DNA of 64,000 nucleotides from Promethearchaeota archaeon (GCA_019058365.1 JAHPZE010000005.1:1-64000), one strand, 5' to 3'. Positions 1-9,857 are shown, numbered from the stretch's first letter. The notes: a model not told the origin generated them from the sequence alone. Numbers and translations: made by a program.

Positions 1-72
1 CAAAACCCACAAGCTATAAATATTTTTGTCGATGAAGGGAAATTAAAAATTATCTATTTGAATAAAACTTAA
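1..72 (+). CDS. 3' end of a gene cut by the window edge
   Basis: Frame 1 is open from the first base and ends at TAA 70-72, giving 23 residues that finish in LNKT. The segment has the look of a beta-rich C-terminus, but it is too short to assign to a family. It converges on the minus-strand membrane gene that ends at 123. A chance open stretch of this length is possible, so this is only a likely gene end. Confidence 0.35.
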   Translation, partial: QNPQAINIFVDEGKLKIIYLNKT

Positions 73-122
73 AAAAAAATTAATATAAAAAAGTTTATTT
101 GAAAAAATGCGTAATTTCTCAC

Positions 123-473
123 TCATTTTATTTTGTTGATTATAAAAAGGCTCACAGCCATAATACCGCCAATTATACTCCAGATTATTGCAGTCCACAT
201 CCAAATTAATATATTATCATGGAAATAAGGATAAAGAGTCCATAGAAGTACCAAGATAACTGCCCAAATAGTTCCAATTATTTTTACATTTTTCTTACTC
301 TCAGTCATGAAAAATATTGTCCCTATAACTCCCCCAATGATAGTCCAAATTATTGCTAACCACATCCAAAAGAAAATATTCCCAGGAAAGTATGGATAAG
401 AAATCCACAATATTATTAAAATAACCAGCTAAATTATTCCAAATATTTGCTTTATTTTTTCTAACTCTACCAT
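123..473 (-). pseudogene. Small two-repeat membrane protein interrupted by an in-frame TAG
   Basis: The uninterrupted part (410 down to 123, TTG at 410) encodes two copies of the same unit, each with the pattern L-W-x-x-Y-P-Y-F followed by an I-W-M-W-x-A-I-I-W-x-I-I-G-G membrane helix. Upstream in the same frame an ATG at 473-471 encodes MVELEKIKQIFGII, then TAG (431-429), then LVILIILW and the first unit. This N-terminal piece aligns with the start of the second unit (KIIGTIW-AVILVLLW), and the TAG falls exactly where the second copy has Trp, so a TGG to TAG change is the simple explanation. The full product would be about 116 residues with four membrane segments. It is either a recent pseudogene, a shortened gene restarted at TTG 410, or a base error. 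No function is known to me. Confidence 0.6.
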
Positions 474-682
474 TTTAGATTCACTAAATTAATAATAATA
501 TCTTATTAAACTTCATGCTATATATAATTAATATCATTACCTAAATCCATTTATAAAGTAAGTTTTTAAATTACTTAAATTGCTTTTAGAGAAACAAAAT
601 CATTCTTACTGAATCATAACTTTAAAAAATGTCAAATTTTCTTAATTTTCATTGACCTTTTGTCTGAGAAATTTCTTATTTC

Positions 683-1399
683 TCAACTTACAGGATATAA
701 ATCCAGTCTTCGACCATTTCTTTTAAGATCAATTAAATTTTCTTCAAAAAGTTTATCTATATGATATTTTATAGTATTACGTGAAAGATTTAAAATTCGA
801 GAGATCTTTGAAGAATTAATTCCTGGATTTTTTTGAATAATATCTAACACTTTTTCAGTAGTTTCTGATTTTGTAGGCAAACTTTTAAATTTTTCAATTG
901 ATTCAATAGAGGAAGTAATTGGAAAATATATTGTATATTGACCATATCTTTCTTTTTTTATAATATGATTCTTTAATAAAACATTTAAATGCCATTGTAA
1001 TTGTCCTTTTTGTAAATCACAGTTTCGCAATAACTCATTTTGATGTATCCCTGGGTTACTAAGAATTTGTTTTATTATATTCACACGGTTTTCATTTTCA
1101 AAAATATCTGTGAGGGTTAAATAAGACTTTCCTTTTTGAATAAATGACTTTCTTATAAAATATCCTCTATATTCTTTTACTGAAAGTATTTCAAAAACAG
1201 ATAACAATAAAACTAAAGCTATTAAAATTGAAACTAAAATTATACCAAGTGTATAATCTTCAATAGGGCCAAAAAATTCATCAAAAGATTTAATTAATTG
1301 ATATAAAACAACTGATAATAATACAAAAGAAGTAATTAGAAGAGAAAATTTTAGGAGGAAAAAATATGTTAATTTTTTAGATAGTTTATTCTCATTCAA
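683..1399 (-). CDS. Membrane-anchored transcriptional regulator with two winged helices
   Basis: The 238-residue product has two membrane segments (about residues 12-37 and 48-72) followed by two winged-helix domains (about 98-160 and 178-238). The first domain has the pattern NPGIHQNELLR...QLQWHLNVLLKNHIIKK and the second NPGINSSKISRILNLSRNTIKYHIDKLFEENLI, both typical of ArsR/MarR-like archaeal regulators. Its start is TTG 1399, preceded by an AGGTT element. The protein probably senses a membrane or redox state and binds DNA directly from the membrane; target and signal are unknown. It lies just downstream, on the same strand, of an ICMT-like methyltransferase gene (21 bases apart), so the two may be co-transcribed. 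Confidence 0.75.
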   Translation of the reverse strand: MNENKLSKKLTYFFLLKFSLLITSFVLLSVVLYQLIKSFDEFFGPIEDYTLGIILVSILIALVLLLSVFEILSVKEYRGYFIRKSFIQKGKSYLTLTDIFENENRVNIIKQILSNPGIHQNELLRNCDLQKGQLQWHLNVLLKNHIIKKERYGQYTIYFPITSSIESIEKFKSLPTKSETTEKVLDIIQKNPGINSSKISRILNLSRNTIKYHIDKLFEENLIDLKRNGRRLDLYPVS

Positions 1400-1420
1400 T
1401 CTTTTGGAACCTATTAAAAG

Positions 1421-2011
1421 TTATACATTTTGAATTTTATTTCTATTTAATTTTAAGAAAGGAATCATAAAAGAAACACTATTTACATAATCTATATATT
1501 CATCTCTATATTTAGCTTTTAAGGCATAATCTTCGATCTTTGCTAAAATGATATATGCTAGAACTTCACCAATCCAAATTAAAAATATAAAAGTAAACCC
1601 ATCGATGTTCAAATTGAAATTGATAATTGGGCTTGTTTGCAAGATAATTAAAGTCATGCCAAAGGTCATGATGATTAAAGCAATATATTGAGGGTGTCTC
1701 ACATATCTATATGGTCCAGTTTGAATTAACTGTTTTCTATGACTTATTTGATAATTTAGGCAGTAGATATAAAATGTAAATCCCAATAATATTATATAGA
1801 TTTCATAACTGCTAAATAAATAAGTAATATCAGATATTAGAATTCTTGGATTCTGAAAGAAGAAACCTAGATAAGCTAATAAAGGCACACTCATAATACC
1901 AAACCATATAGCAGTACAAGGAACGTATTGGAAGATTGGGATTAATATTGAAGAAATACTCGTTAAAATCGAACTTATTTTATTTTTTATCTTATCTCCA
2001 TTAAGATTCAT
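1421..2011 (-). CDS. Isoprenylcysteine carboxyl methyltransferase-like membrane protein
   Basis: The 196-residue product has about five membrane helices. It carries the signature of the ICMT/PEMT/NnrU-like methyltransferase fold: GPYRYVRHPQYIALIIMTFG (about residues 100-119), then near the C-terminus a helix with E-x-x-A-L-x-x-K-Y-R-x-E-Y-x-x-Y and a final FMIPF. In this family the R-H-P and the C-terminal E-E/Y-R-x-Y segment form the S-adenosylmethionine site. The substrate cannot be read from sequence; archaeal members may act on lipids or prenylated compounds. It begins at ATG 2011 and is followed 21 bases on by the membrane regulator gene. Confidence 0.75.
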   Translation of the reverse strand: MNLNGDKIKNKISSILTSISSILIPIFQYVPCTAIWFGIMSVPLLAYLGFFFQNPRILISDITYLFSSYEIYIILLGFTFYIYCLNYQISHRKQLIQTGPYRYVRHPQYIALIIMTFGMTLIILQTSPIINFNLNIDGFTFIFLIWIGEVLAYIILAKIEDYALKAKYRDEYIDYVNSVSFMIPFLKLNRNKIQNV

Positions 2012-2154
2012 TCAAATTTACCTTTTAATTTTGAGTTTTATTTATAAAATAAGAAATAAATCTATTTTTAAACGTTTAAGGTGCACTTTTCGAACATTTT
2101 AAAAGTTTTAATACTGTTTCAATATTAATCAAGCATTTATTGAGAAATATTATC

Positions 2155-2940
2155 ATGCCAAAAGAAAAGGTTAAAGATATTGAGATATATTATGAATTAA
2201 CTGGAGAGGGAGAAAATTTACTTCTTATTCATGGGTTAGGATCAAGCACACGTGATTGGGAAGAACAAGTTTCGTTTTTTTCTCAAAAATATCAAGTTAT
2301 TACTATTGATCTTAGAGGCCATGGAAAAACAGATAAACCTAAAGGACCTTACAGCATGAAGATGTTTGCTGAAGATATTGCTGAATTACTTAAAAAATTA
2401 GGAATAAATTCAATTCATGTTTTAGGGATCTCTTTAGGGGGTGGTATTGCATTTCAATTTGCTGTAGATTATCCTGAATTAGTAAAAAGTCTAATTATTG
2501 TAAATGCAGGAATAGAAATGCCAGTAGATTCATTTAAAATGAAATTAGAAGCGTTTAAGCGTACATTCATAGTCAAGTTAGTTGGAATGAAAAAAATGGG
2601 CAAAGTTCTTGCCCCTAGATTGTTCATAAAACCTGAACAAGAAGAATTACGACAAAAATTAATAGAAAGATGGGGCGAAAATGATAAAAAAGCTTATCTA
2701 TCTGCAATGCGGGCATTACTCGGTTGGAGTGTTCGAGATCAACTTGATAAAGTTAAATTTCCAACACTAATTATCGGATCAGAAGAAGATTATGCTCCTT
2801 CATCAATTAAAGAAGAATATACTGCTTTAATCCCTAATGCTAAATTTATAGAGATTAAGGATGCCAGACATGCCGTTCCAATAGAGAAACCTAAAGAATT
2901 TAATGAAATTGTTATGAAATTTCTTGAAGAACAATCTTAA
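2155..2940 (+). CDS. Alpha/beta hydrolase
   Basis: The product is a 261-residue alpha/beta-hydrolase. It has the oxyanion motif LLLIHGLGSSTRDW, the strand motif IDLRGHGKTD, the nucleophile elbow GISLGGG (Ser at about residue 93), the acidic-residue strand PTLIIGSEEDYAP and the catalytic His in ARHAVP. All three catalytic residues are present, so it is probably an active esterase or related enzyme; the substrate is unknown. An upstream TTG at 2140 would add five residues, but ATG 2155 (MPKEKVKDI) fits the family start better. A CrtI-type flavoprotein follows 86 bases downstream on the same strand. Confidence 0.85.
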   Translation: MPKEKVKDIEIYYELTGEGENLLLIHGLGSSTRDWEEQVSFFSQKYQVITIDLRGHGKTDKPKGPYSMKMFAEDIAELLKKLGINSIHVLGISLGGGIAFQFAVDYPELVKSLIIVNAGIEMPVDSFKMKLEAFKRTFIVKLVGMKKMGKVLAPRLFIKPEQEELRQKLIERWGENDKKAYLSAMRALLGWSVRDQLDKVKFPTLIIGSEEDYAPSSIKEEYTALIPNAKFIEIKDARHAVPIEKPKEFNEIVMKFLEEQS

Positions 2941-3026
2941 ATACTTTATTCAAAAGATTTAATTTTTGAAACCCACTTTTATTGATTAACTAGATTAATT
3001 TAAAGATTTTATGATAAGAGTAAATT

Positions 3027-4550
3027 ATGAAAGCTATTATAATTGGCTCAGGAATGGCAGGTTTAACAGCTGGGGCTTATTTAGCTCGTGAAAACTATGA
3101 AGTTATTGTTTATGAACAGTTTTCTGAGATTGGTGGTGTAACAGCGACTATTACTCAAGATGGATATTCTTGGGATATTGGTCCACTATTATTAGAAGGA
3201 CTTGCACCTCATGAGAAACTAGCCAAAATTTTGATGGAACTGGGAATATATAATAAAATTGAAGTGATTAAAGAAGATCGCGGTCAATCATTTCCAGATT
3301 TTCAAGTATGGAGACCAGAGAAATATGAAGGACCTTACTGGAGACGTGATTATTTTAAGAGCCTTTTTCCTGAGGAGAGTGAAGGTTTGGATAATTATTA
3401 TAAATTCTATGATCGGATGATGGCAATTGCTTATCTTGGAAATCAGTCACTATTTGTTAAAGGCCTAAAAGCTATAGGAATTAAGTTAAAACTTTTAATT
3501 AAATTTCTAAAAGTTAAGAAATTTAAAGATTGGAGTGCTTCTCAAATAACAGATTATTACTTTAAAGATCAAAAATTAAAAGCTGTATATCTAGGAATTT
3601 TAGCAGATATGGTTGTAAAACCAAGTGAATTCTTCGGATTAGGAGTTCCATTTTTTAATGTAGAAACTGCTTTTGATAAACGGATTCCAATAAAATTTCA
3701 AGGGGGAAAATTTCCAGTTTACCATTATATAAAAAATGGTTGTGGAGAACTAGTAAAAGCTTTAGCCGATTTAATTACTGAAAATGGTGGTAAAATTTTC
3801 ACCAATAGTAAAGTCCAAAAAATCATTATCAAAGACGCCAAGGTTGAGGGAATTCAACTTGAAAATGGAGAAATTATTGAAACTGATTTAGTTCTAGCAA
3901 GCGGAGGTATGTTTAATACATTCTATAACTTAGTAGGAAAAGAATATTTGTCTGAGGATTTTATTAAAAATATTGAAGGTATTACATTAATGGAATCTGT
4001 TTTTATGGTTCATCTTGGCATAGATTTTGATCCTTCACGTTTTCAAAGAGCAGCATTATGTTATTATTATCTAACTTATGATATTGAAGGAGCCATTAAA
4101 AAAATGAGAGATGGTCATTATCACGAAGGATCTGATGGGTTTTTAATATATATCCCAACAATGCATTCTCCTGAGATGGCACCCCCAGGAAAACATGCTA
4201 TTACGATTTACACGGTTGGGCCTCACAAGTTAAAAGAAGGAACATGGGAGGAAAAAAGAGAAGAATTTGCTGATAAATTGATTATGGAGGCAGAGAAGAT
4301 AATTCCTGGATTATATGAAGGATCTGAAACTAGGAAAATTATGACACCAGATGATTTTAAAAAGCGTATAAATGTATTACGTCATTCCTTTGGAGGCACA
4401 GCTCCAGTATTAGGACAATCTAATCCCCCACATAAAACACCAATAGAGGGGTTATGGTACATCGGAGCATATAGTGAGTCAGGAGGGGGAGTTACTGGGG
4501 CTGCGGTTGGAGCTAGAAATGTAGCTAAAATGATGTTAAAAAAAAAATAA
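3027..4550 (+). CDS. FAD-dependent oxidoreductase, CrtI/CrtISO (phytoene desaturase-like) family
   Basis: The 507-residue flavoprotein begins with a Rossmann dinucleotide motif (GSGMAGLTAGAYLARENYEV, residues 7-26, ending in an acidic residue for the FAD ribose) followed by GGV-type glycine residues. It ends with the family's second FAD motif GLWYIGAYSESGGGVTGA. Length and the two motifs match carotenoid desaturase/isomerase and retinol-saturase-like enzymes. In archaea this family may act on isoprenoid chains, but there is no phytoene synthase or other carotenoid gene nearby, so the substrate is open. A second, distinct member lies at 43197-44759. Confidence 0.85.
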   Translation: MKAIIIGSGMAGLTAGAYLARENYEVIVYEQFSEIGGVTATITQDGYSWDIGPLLLEGLAPHEKLAKILMELGIYNKIEVIKEDRGQSFPDFQVWRPEKYEGPYWRRDYFKSLFPEESEGLDNYYKFYDRMMAIAYLGNQSLFVKGLKAIGIKLKLLIKFLKVKKFKDWSASQITDYYFKDQKLKAVYLGILADMVVKPSEFFGLGVPFFNVETAFDKRIPIKFQGGKFPVYHYIKNGCGELVKALADLITENGGKIFTNSKVQKIIIKDAKVEGIQLENGEIIETDLVLASGGMFNTFYNLVGKEYLSEDFIKNIEGITLMESVFMVHLGIDFDPSRFQRAALCYYYLTYDIEGAIKKMRDGHYHEGSDGFLIYIPTMHSPEMAPPGKHAITIYTVGPHKLKEGTWEEKREEFADKLIMEAEKIIPGLYEGSETRKIMTPDDFKKRINVLRHSFGGTAPVLGQSNPPHKTPIEGLWYIGAYSESGGGVTGAAVGARNVAKMMLKKK

Positions 4551-4571
4551 AATTCAAAATTTAATATATTT

Positions 4572-4709
4572 CTATGATTTTTTTAATTCTTTTGCTAAAA
4601 GAATTGGAATAATTGAAAAAAGCATTATGATTGCTGCGATTGAATATATAAATGGTGATTTGAACAGCCGGAAAAAGGGCGTAAACCAGAAGAGATTGAA
4701 AAAGAAAAG
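4572..4709 (-). pseudogene. Possible C-terminal remnant of a multi-spanning transporter
   Basis: The minus strand is open for 45 codons between TGA (4712-4710) and TAG (4574-4572). The reading has amphipathic WFTPFFRLFKSPFIYSIAA followed by a hydrophobic helix and a short KELKKS tail, as in the last helix of an MFS-type permease. No start codon or upstream part remains. The assignment rests on general character only. Confidence 0.25.
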
Positions 4710-4757
4710 TCATTACCATAAACTTTAATTACATTACAAATGTCATAAGATTAGAAT

Positions 4758-7160
4758 ATGAAGCCTGAAGAAATTTCAGCATTAGAGAAAGCTATTGATT
4801 TAGTTGAAGAATTTGTTGAAAAAAACATAATTCCAAAGAAAAAAATCAACCTAAATAGAATTAGAGAAAAATTTTATAATATTAAGAATATAACTGAGGA
4901 AGAAAAGCAATTAAAATTGTATAAAAGTATTTTAAATAAATTATCCTCAATTTTAAGCCATGAAATACCTATAAAAACATTCTTTATTATAGGGGGTCAT
5001 GGAGGTATTATTATTAACAATATTGGTTTCTGTGAATTTGATTCTCCTGAGCATGCTATAGAGGCACTCATAAAAAAAATGGAATTAGCGATTGAAACTA
5101 ACATGCCTTATAATCTGGAAATTGCAATCTCATGTTTAGAATGGTTAAACGAGAATTCGACTGATAAAATTTCTTACTTTTTAAAATTACTTCAACAAGG
5201 GAAATTTGAAATTATAAATCCTTCTTATTCACAGCCATATAATTTAATAATAGGGCCTGAGTCAAATATTAAGCAATTTGAATATGGTTTGAAAGAATTA
5301 AGAAAATTAGGTTTAGATGCCAATATATTCTACTGTTCAGAAACCTCAATTCATCCACAAATCCCTCAAATTTTAAAGGGATTTAATATAAAATATGGTT
5401 CTTTGAGAACTAGGTTATTAGGGGTTAACCCAACGTCTATATCTGCATATATAAATTGGATTGGGTTAGATAATACTTCAATTGATGCAATAGTTGATCA
5501 ATCGGGAGTATTTAATGGAGAATATTGGCATGGAACGTTCTTTAAAGAAATTCCAAATTTATTATTTCAGTCTATTGCTCGTTATTTTATGGAATATATC
5601 ATTTATTCTAATCTTGAAGATTTCAGGAATCCTCAACCATTTCAAGAGGAAATCTGGCGCATCTCTAAAATTTCAGAAATCTTTGGCAATTTTATACAGT
5701 GTTCTGAATTTTTTCAAATAATTGAAAAAAATGGTGAATTTAAATATAAAAGGGATGAGTTCTTACTTGGAAAATATATTTTTATAGAATCTGAATTATT
5801 TCTTCAAAATAAAAATTCAGAAATATTATTATTATCAGCAGAAGTTATTAATTGTATTTTAGGATTTTTTGAGTATAAAATTAATGATATTTTATTTGAA
5901 GATTTATGGAAAAAACTCTTACTTGCCCAAGCTCACGATTGTTATGCTGTACCTTTTATACGATCAGGGGATTATACTCAGACTCAATTAGGCAAAGAAG
6001 AATTGGAAAAGTTAGATATTACATTCCCTAATATAACTATTTCTGATCTAAGTCTTCAAATTCATAAAGAAATTCAAGAAAGATGTCAAAAATTCATTAA
6101 TGATTCGCTTTCTTATTTAGTAAAAGAATTAAGTCAAAATGAAAATGATTTCAAAAATATAACTAAAAAAATTTTTATATTTAACCCCACACCGTACACT
6201 AGATGTGATGTAATTTCAATTTATTCTAAACAGGATTCCGTTTTCCAGATTATTGAGGAAATCCCACAATTTGGATATAAATTTGTTTCGTATACAAGGG
6301 AAAATAATTTAGAAACTCATAAAGAATCAAGGTTTTTATTTAACATAGAGATCTTAGAAGATTTGAAGACGATTAAGATAGCTTATAAGAATAACAAGGT
6401 TTTCGAACTAAAATTTAATTCAAAACAAAACTACAAGCTGTATTTAAAAGAACGGTATCAAAATGATGTTGCTGAGAGGAACACGATAATCGGGAAATTA
6501 AAAAAACACAAGTTAAAAATTGAATTAATTCAATATAGAGAAATAAATAGACTTGAATTCTTCATTGATTCAGATTCAGTACAAGAAATTATACTTACAC
6601 CTTTAATTGAAATTAAGAAATCTATTATAAATTATCCTTTTGGGATTGAAGAGACGAGAAGATCGAATATACAAACATTAGATTTTATGTGGTTAAAGGG
6701 ATCTAAACAAGGTATAATTTATATTCAAAAAAATAGTCAGAAATTCAAAATTAATAGGGAAAATTTTGAAATTCGAAACCAATTAAAAAAAAATGGGAGA
6801 TATGAATTTGCCATATCAATAACAGAAGAAAATAATTCAATTTCTCCCTTATTTTATGTGAATTCATATTACTACAAATTTTTTGGAATTGAAATCGAGG
6901 AGAATCTTCATTTTGTTAAAAATTTTGATAAATTCTTATCTATAGATCCTCCTATTTCGGTAATAAATCTATGGAGACGTGATAATGGGTCTTTTATAAG
7001 GTTATTTAATCCAACTGATAAAGAATGTGCAATTAAAATAGATGGGATGTTAGTAAAAAATCAAATAAAAGAGATTGACTTTAATTATAATGTAATTTCT
7101 ACGTTGGATTCACATAATGTAAAAATAGGTCCATGGAAGATTAAAACGTTAAAATTTTGA
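4758..7160 (+). CDS. Divergent GH38-like (alpha-mannosidase-type) glycoside hydrolase relative
   Basis: The 800-residue product resembles family 38 glycosidases. The segment with ETSIHPQIPQILKGFNIKYG corresponds to the GH38 stretch that carries the nucleophile, and LLLAQAHDCYAVPF (about residue 390) corresponds to the conserved helical-domain Q-x-H-D motif. A beta-rich C-terminal half follows, as in GH38. The usual N-terminal H-x-D metal motif is not recognisable (IGGHGGI stands in its place) and the expected nucleophile Asp appears as Glu, so activity may differ or be lost. It is AT-rich and has no signal peptide. The downstream gene is convergent, with 12 bases between the ends. I trust the fold assignment more than the enzymatic role. 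Confidence 0.55.
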   Translation: MKPEEISALEKAIDLVEEFVEKNIIPKKKINLNRIREKFYNIKNITEEEKQLKLYKSILNKLSSILSHEIPIKTFFIIGGHGGIIINNIGFCEFDSPEHAIEALIKKMELAIETNMPYNLEIAISCLEWLNENSTDKISYFLKLLQQGKFEIINPSYSQPYNLIIGPESNIKQFEYGLKELRKLGLDANIFYCSETSIHPQIPQILKGFNIKYGSLRTRLLGVNPTSISAYINWIGLDNTSIDAIVDQSGVFNGEYWHGTFFKEIPNLLFQSIARYFMEYIIYSNLEDFRNPQPFQEEIWRISKISEIFGNFIQCSEFFQIIEKNGEFKYKRDEFLLGKYIFIESELFLQNKNSEILLLSAEVINCILGFFEYKINDILFEDLWKKLLLAQAHDCYAVPFIRSGDYTQTQLGKEELEKLDITFPNITISDLSLQIHKEIQERCQKFINDSLSYLVKELSQNENDFKNITKKIFIFNPTPYTRCDVISIYSKQDSVFQIIEEIPQFGYKFVSYTRENNLETHKESRFLFNIEILEDLKTIKIAYKNNKVFELKFNSKQNYKLYLKERYQNDVAERNTIIGKLKKHKLKIELIQYREINRLEFFIDSDSVQEIILTPLIEIKKSIINYPFGIEETRRSNIQTLDFMWLKGSKQGIIYIQKNSQKFKINRENFEIRNQLKKNGRYEFAISITEENNSISPLFYVNSYYYKFFGIEIEENLHFVKNFDKFLSIDPPISVINLWRRDNGSFIRLFNPTDKECAIKIDGMLVKNQIKEIDFNYNVISTLDSHNVKIGPWKIKTLKF

Positions 7161-7172
7161 ATATAAAAAAAA

Positions 7173-8894
7173 TCAATTTCTTGTATATTTCTCTAATAAC
7201 TCTTGCTTTTTATTCATTAAACTATCAAAATCGTATTTCTGTTCGAAAAAGAAATCAAAAGGATCCTTAATGTCATCCAAAAGTGGTTTTGAATATAAAT
7301 TTTCATACATATACTCTCCCTTTTCTGTTATTTGTACATTATCACCATCATTTTGAATTAACACACCAAGATCAATAAGATTATGAATTATAAAACCTAA
7401 TCCTTCTTCTTTAAATAAATATAAGCCAAAATGAGATAAATCAGTATATATTAAATTTCCTTTACTTAAGGAATCTTGAAATAATTGGTCTAATTGCCCA
7501 CTAGTGAATGTTTTTTGGTTATTATTATAAAAAATTGTAAGGATCCACTTAACAATGTATTCCTTAAAATTTTCTTCATAATTCATTTGAAAGCTTTCTA
7601 ATTCGATATCTTCCTCCTTATGAGTAATAAACTCCTTGAAAATTTCAATTACTTCTTTAAAAATAAAAAAACAAATAACTATTGCTATAATTGGGTCTAA
7701 GTAATAGAGAAATGGTGCATTAATAGTTCTCCCGAAATCCGAAAAAAGACTACCCATAATTATACCAATAGAAATTATTATGTTTACCCTCGAGTCTATA
7801 GCACTTGCTACCAATGATGAGTTCCTACTCTTTTTTCCAACAAAATTCTTCAATGCTCTCATATATGTATTCAGGAAAATTGATATCATAGCGATAATTA
7901 CAATAATTAGTGTATTTGAAATCTGGTTAGGACCAAGTATTAGGGATTCAATTGAATGATATAAGATTGAACTACCAGCAAAAGCCATTAAACTAATTAA
8001 AATTATATTAACAAGTTTTTCTTTTCTGTACTTAATACCGATTCCGATTAATACAACCGCAATGCAGTCAAGAAAATTCTCAAAACCTTCTGCTAACAAC
8101 GACTCAGAATTAAATAACCCAATAAATATTTTAAGAAGACTTAATATGAATAATCCAATAAAAGATCGTATAAGGACGCTACTACTGGTTAATATCTTAC
8201 TAAATTTACTGTTTTGATATTTAAGTGTATCATTCCAAATTTTTTCTTGCTTTAGACCATCTTGATTTAATTTAACTAAATTATCATTAATATCAGCTAA
8301 TCTAAGTCCACATAAATGATAAATGCTAGAAATAGAAGTTTCTTCATCAAAATATACGTTAGGTATAAAGATATTAAAAGTGCCTTTTATTCGATTTTTC
8401 AATTCAGAAAACGAAAGACTATTTTGGGGTGATCTTTTTAAATATTCCATTGCAACATACTCAACTCTATTAATTGGAAATAAACTTGATTTTCTTCTGT
8501 GGAATGCTACTGCAACAATTCTAATAAGGGGATTAATAGAGAGTAACATTAAAATAATTAATCCTAAGAAAAAAATAAAAGAGCTAATAGGATTAAATCC
8601 TAAGTATCCATCACCTCTATCCAATAAATCCGAAATAAAATAAAGTTGTACATAAAAAAAAACAAGCCAAAACATAATCCAAGGAGTTATTAAAGATCTC
8701 ACAACCTTTTTTATGTGAAATTGTTTAAAGAAGTCATTAATTGCTCGCCGAATATAATGTCCAGTGAAGAAAACACCAATATATGTTATCCAAAAACTAT
8801 AAAAAAACGATTTTAGAAAAATGATTTCAAGAATAGAGGAAGTTAAAGAGATTAAAACATAAATAATAAGAACTTTTTTAGGATTTAGAGTCAT
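7173..8894 (-). CDS. CDF-like membrane protein with extra N-terminal helices and winged-helix-like segments
   Basis: The 573-residue product has four N-terminal membrane helices (about 1-130), a cytoplasmic segment containing a possible small winged helix (MEYLKRSPQNSLSFSELKNR), then a six-helix block (about 235-420) that matches cation diffusion facilitators. The block has LLAEGFENFLD in place of the usual L-A-D-A-x-H-S-x-x-D and SLVASAIDSRVN in place of A-L-x-A-D-A-x-H-x-x-S-D. Thus most metal ligands of the transport site are replaced (D to E, H to E, H to D, D to N). The C-terminal 120 residues include a second winged-helix-like region. It could transport a different cation or act as a sensor. 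Confidence 0.6.
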   Translation of the reverse strand: MTLNPKKVLIIYVLISLTSSILEIIFLKSFFYSFWITYIGVFFTGHYIRRAINDFFKQFHIKKVVRSLITPWIMFWLVFFYVQLYFISDLLDRGDGYLGFNPISSFIFFLGLIILMLLSINPLIRIVAVAFHRRKSSLFPINRVEYVAMEYLKRSPQNSLSFSELKNRIKGTFNIFIPNVYFDEETSISSIYHLCGLRLADINDNLVKLNQDGLKQEKIWNDTLKYQNSKFSKILTSSSVLIRSFIGLFILSLLKIFIGLFNSESLLAEGFENFLDCIAVVLIGIGIKYRKEKLVNIILISLMAFAGSSILYHSIESLILGPNQISNTLIIVIIAMISIFLNTYMRALKNFVGKKSRNSSLVASAIDSRVNIIISIGIIMGSLFSDFGRTINAPFLYYLDPIIAIVICFFIFKEVIEIFKEFITHKEEDIELESFQMNYEENFKEYIVKWILTIFYNNNQKTFTSGQLDQLFQDSLSKGNLIYTDLSHFGLYLFKEEGLGFIIHNLIDLGVLIQNDGDNVQITEKGEYMYENLYSKPLLDDIKDPFDFFFEQKYDFDSLMNKKQELLEKYTRN

Positions 8895-9059
8895 AGATTT
8901 CTTTTACCCATAAAATTGACACGTTTATATAAAAGAATAAAATTGGATTATAAGTAAAATTAATTCATTTTTACTTATAATAAATTATCTAGGCTAATCT
9001 TAAAAAGATTTTTTATTACTCAAATTAGCATTAAAATAGGATTTAAGGTTGTTTAAAAT

Positions 9060-9857
9060 TTAACTTTTTAAAAATTTTGGATTTAGTATTATATCTGTTA
9101 ATTTATTTAGAGCTAGATAACTTTTTGAATTTTCAGAGATATCAATTATAGATTTCCCCGTTACTTCAAATTTTGTAATATTATTATCTTCTGGAATTTC
9201 CCCCAAAAGAGGTAGCTCAAGATCTTTTAACTTTTTAAGAATAAAATCGATATTTCCTTTGACTCTATTCAAGATAATACCAAGTTTTTTGTATTTAGTA
9301 AATTTCTTAGCACTTTTACGAATAGCATTAGCAGTTTCAATACTTCTTATTGAAATATCTGAAACAATTAAAAGAATATCAACACTTTCTATTACCATTC
9401 TATTTATCTGTTCAAGCCCCGCTTCACAATCAATTAGGACTATATCAAAATCTTTAGAAATAGAACCAATAACCTTTCGTAAAAGAGTATTTGAAGGACA
9501 AAAACACCCAGGCCCTTCTGGTTGACCAATAGAAAATAAACTAAAATCTTTATTTTCAGCTATAGCATTATATACTTCAAAGTCAATATTTTCTGCTACT
9601 TTTTCGAAATCTTTTGTTTTTGTTAAAATCTCATCTATAACTTCTGTTCTTAACTTCTCAAGACTTTTTTCTGGGACTAAGTTTACCATATTACTTAAAT
9701 GAGGATGTGTAGGATCAGCATCAATTAAAAGCATTTTAAGATTATATCCTTTTGAAATACTCTTTGCTAAGAGAGTCGTTATAAGCGTCTTTCCAGAACC
9801 ACCCTTGCCAACAACTGAAATTATTAGTGGTTTTTCATTATGCTTTTTTTTTTTCAT
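9060..9857 (-). CDS. cooC: CooC-like nickel-insertion ATPase (MinD/Mrp family)
   Basis: The 265-residue P-loop ATPase has a deviant Walker A GKGGSGKT (residues 17-24) with the signature Lys, the switch segment IDADPTHPHL, and DIVLIDCEAGLE as Walker B. A Cys-x-Cys pair (C118 and C120, in EGPGCFCPSN) matches the position of the nickel-binding Cys pair of CooC, the ATPase that loads nickel into CO dehydrogenase. It is the last gene of the minus-strand 2-hydroxyacid cluster and lies 21 bases after a CdhC-like gene, which supports a metal-centre assembly role. No CO dehydrogenase catalytic subunit is in the window, so its client may be the CdhC-like protein or an unlinked complex. Confidence 0.75.
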   Translation of the reverse strand: MKKKKHNEKPLIISVVGKGGSGKTLITTLLAKSISKGYNLKMLLIDADPTHPHLSNMVNLVPEKSLEKLRTEVIDEILTKTKDFEKVAENIDFEVYNAIAENKDFSLFSIGQPEGPGCFCPSNTLLRKVIGSISKDFDIVLIDCEAGLEQINRMVIESVDILLIVSDISIRSIETANAIRKSAKKFTKYKKLGIILNRVKGNIDFILKKLKDLELPLLGEIPEDNNITKFEVTGKSIIDISENSKSYLALNKLTDIILNPKFLKS

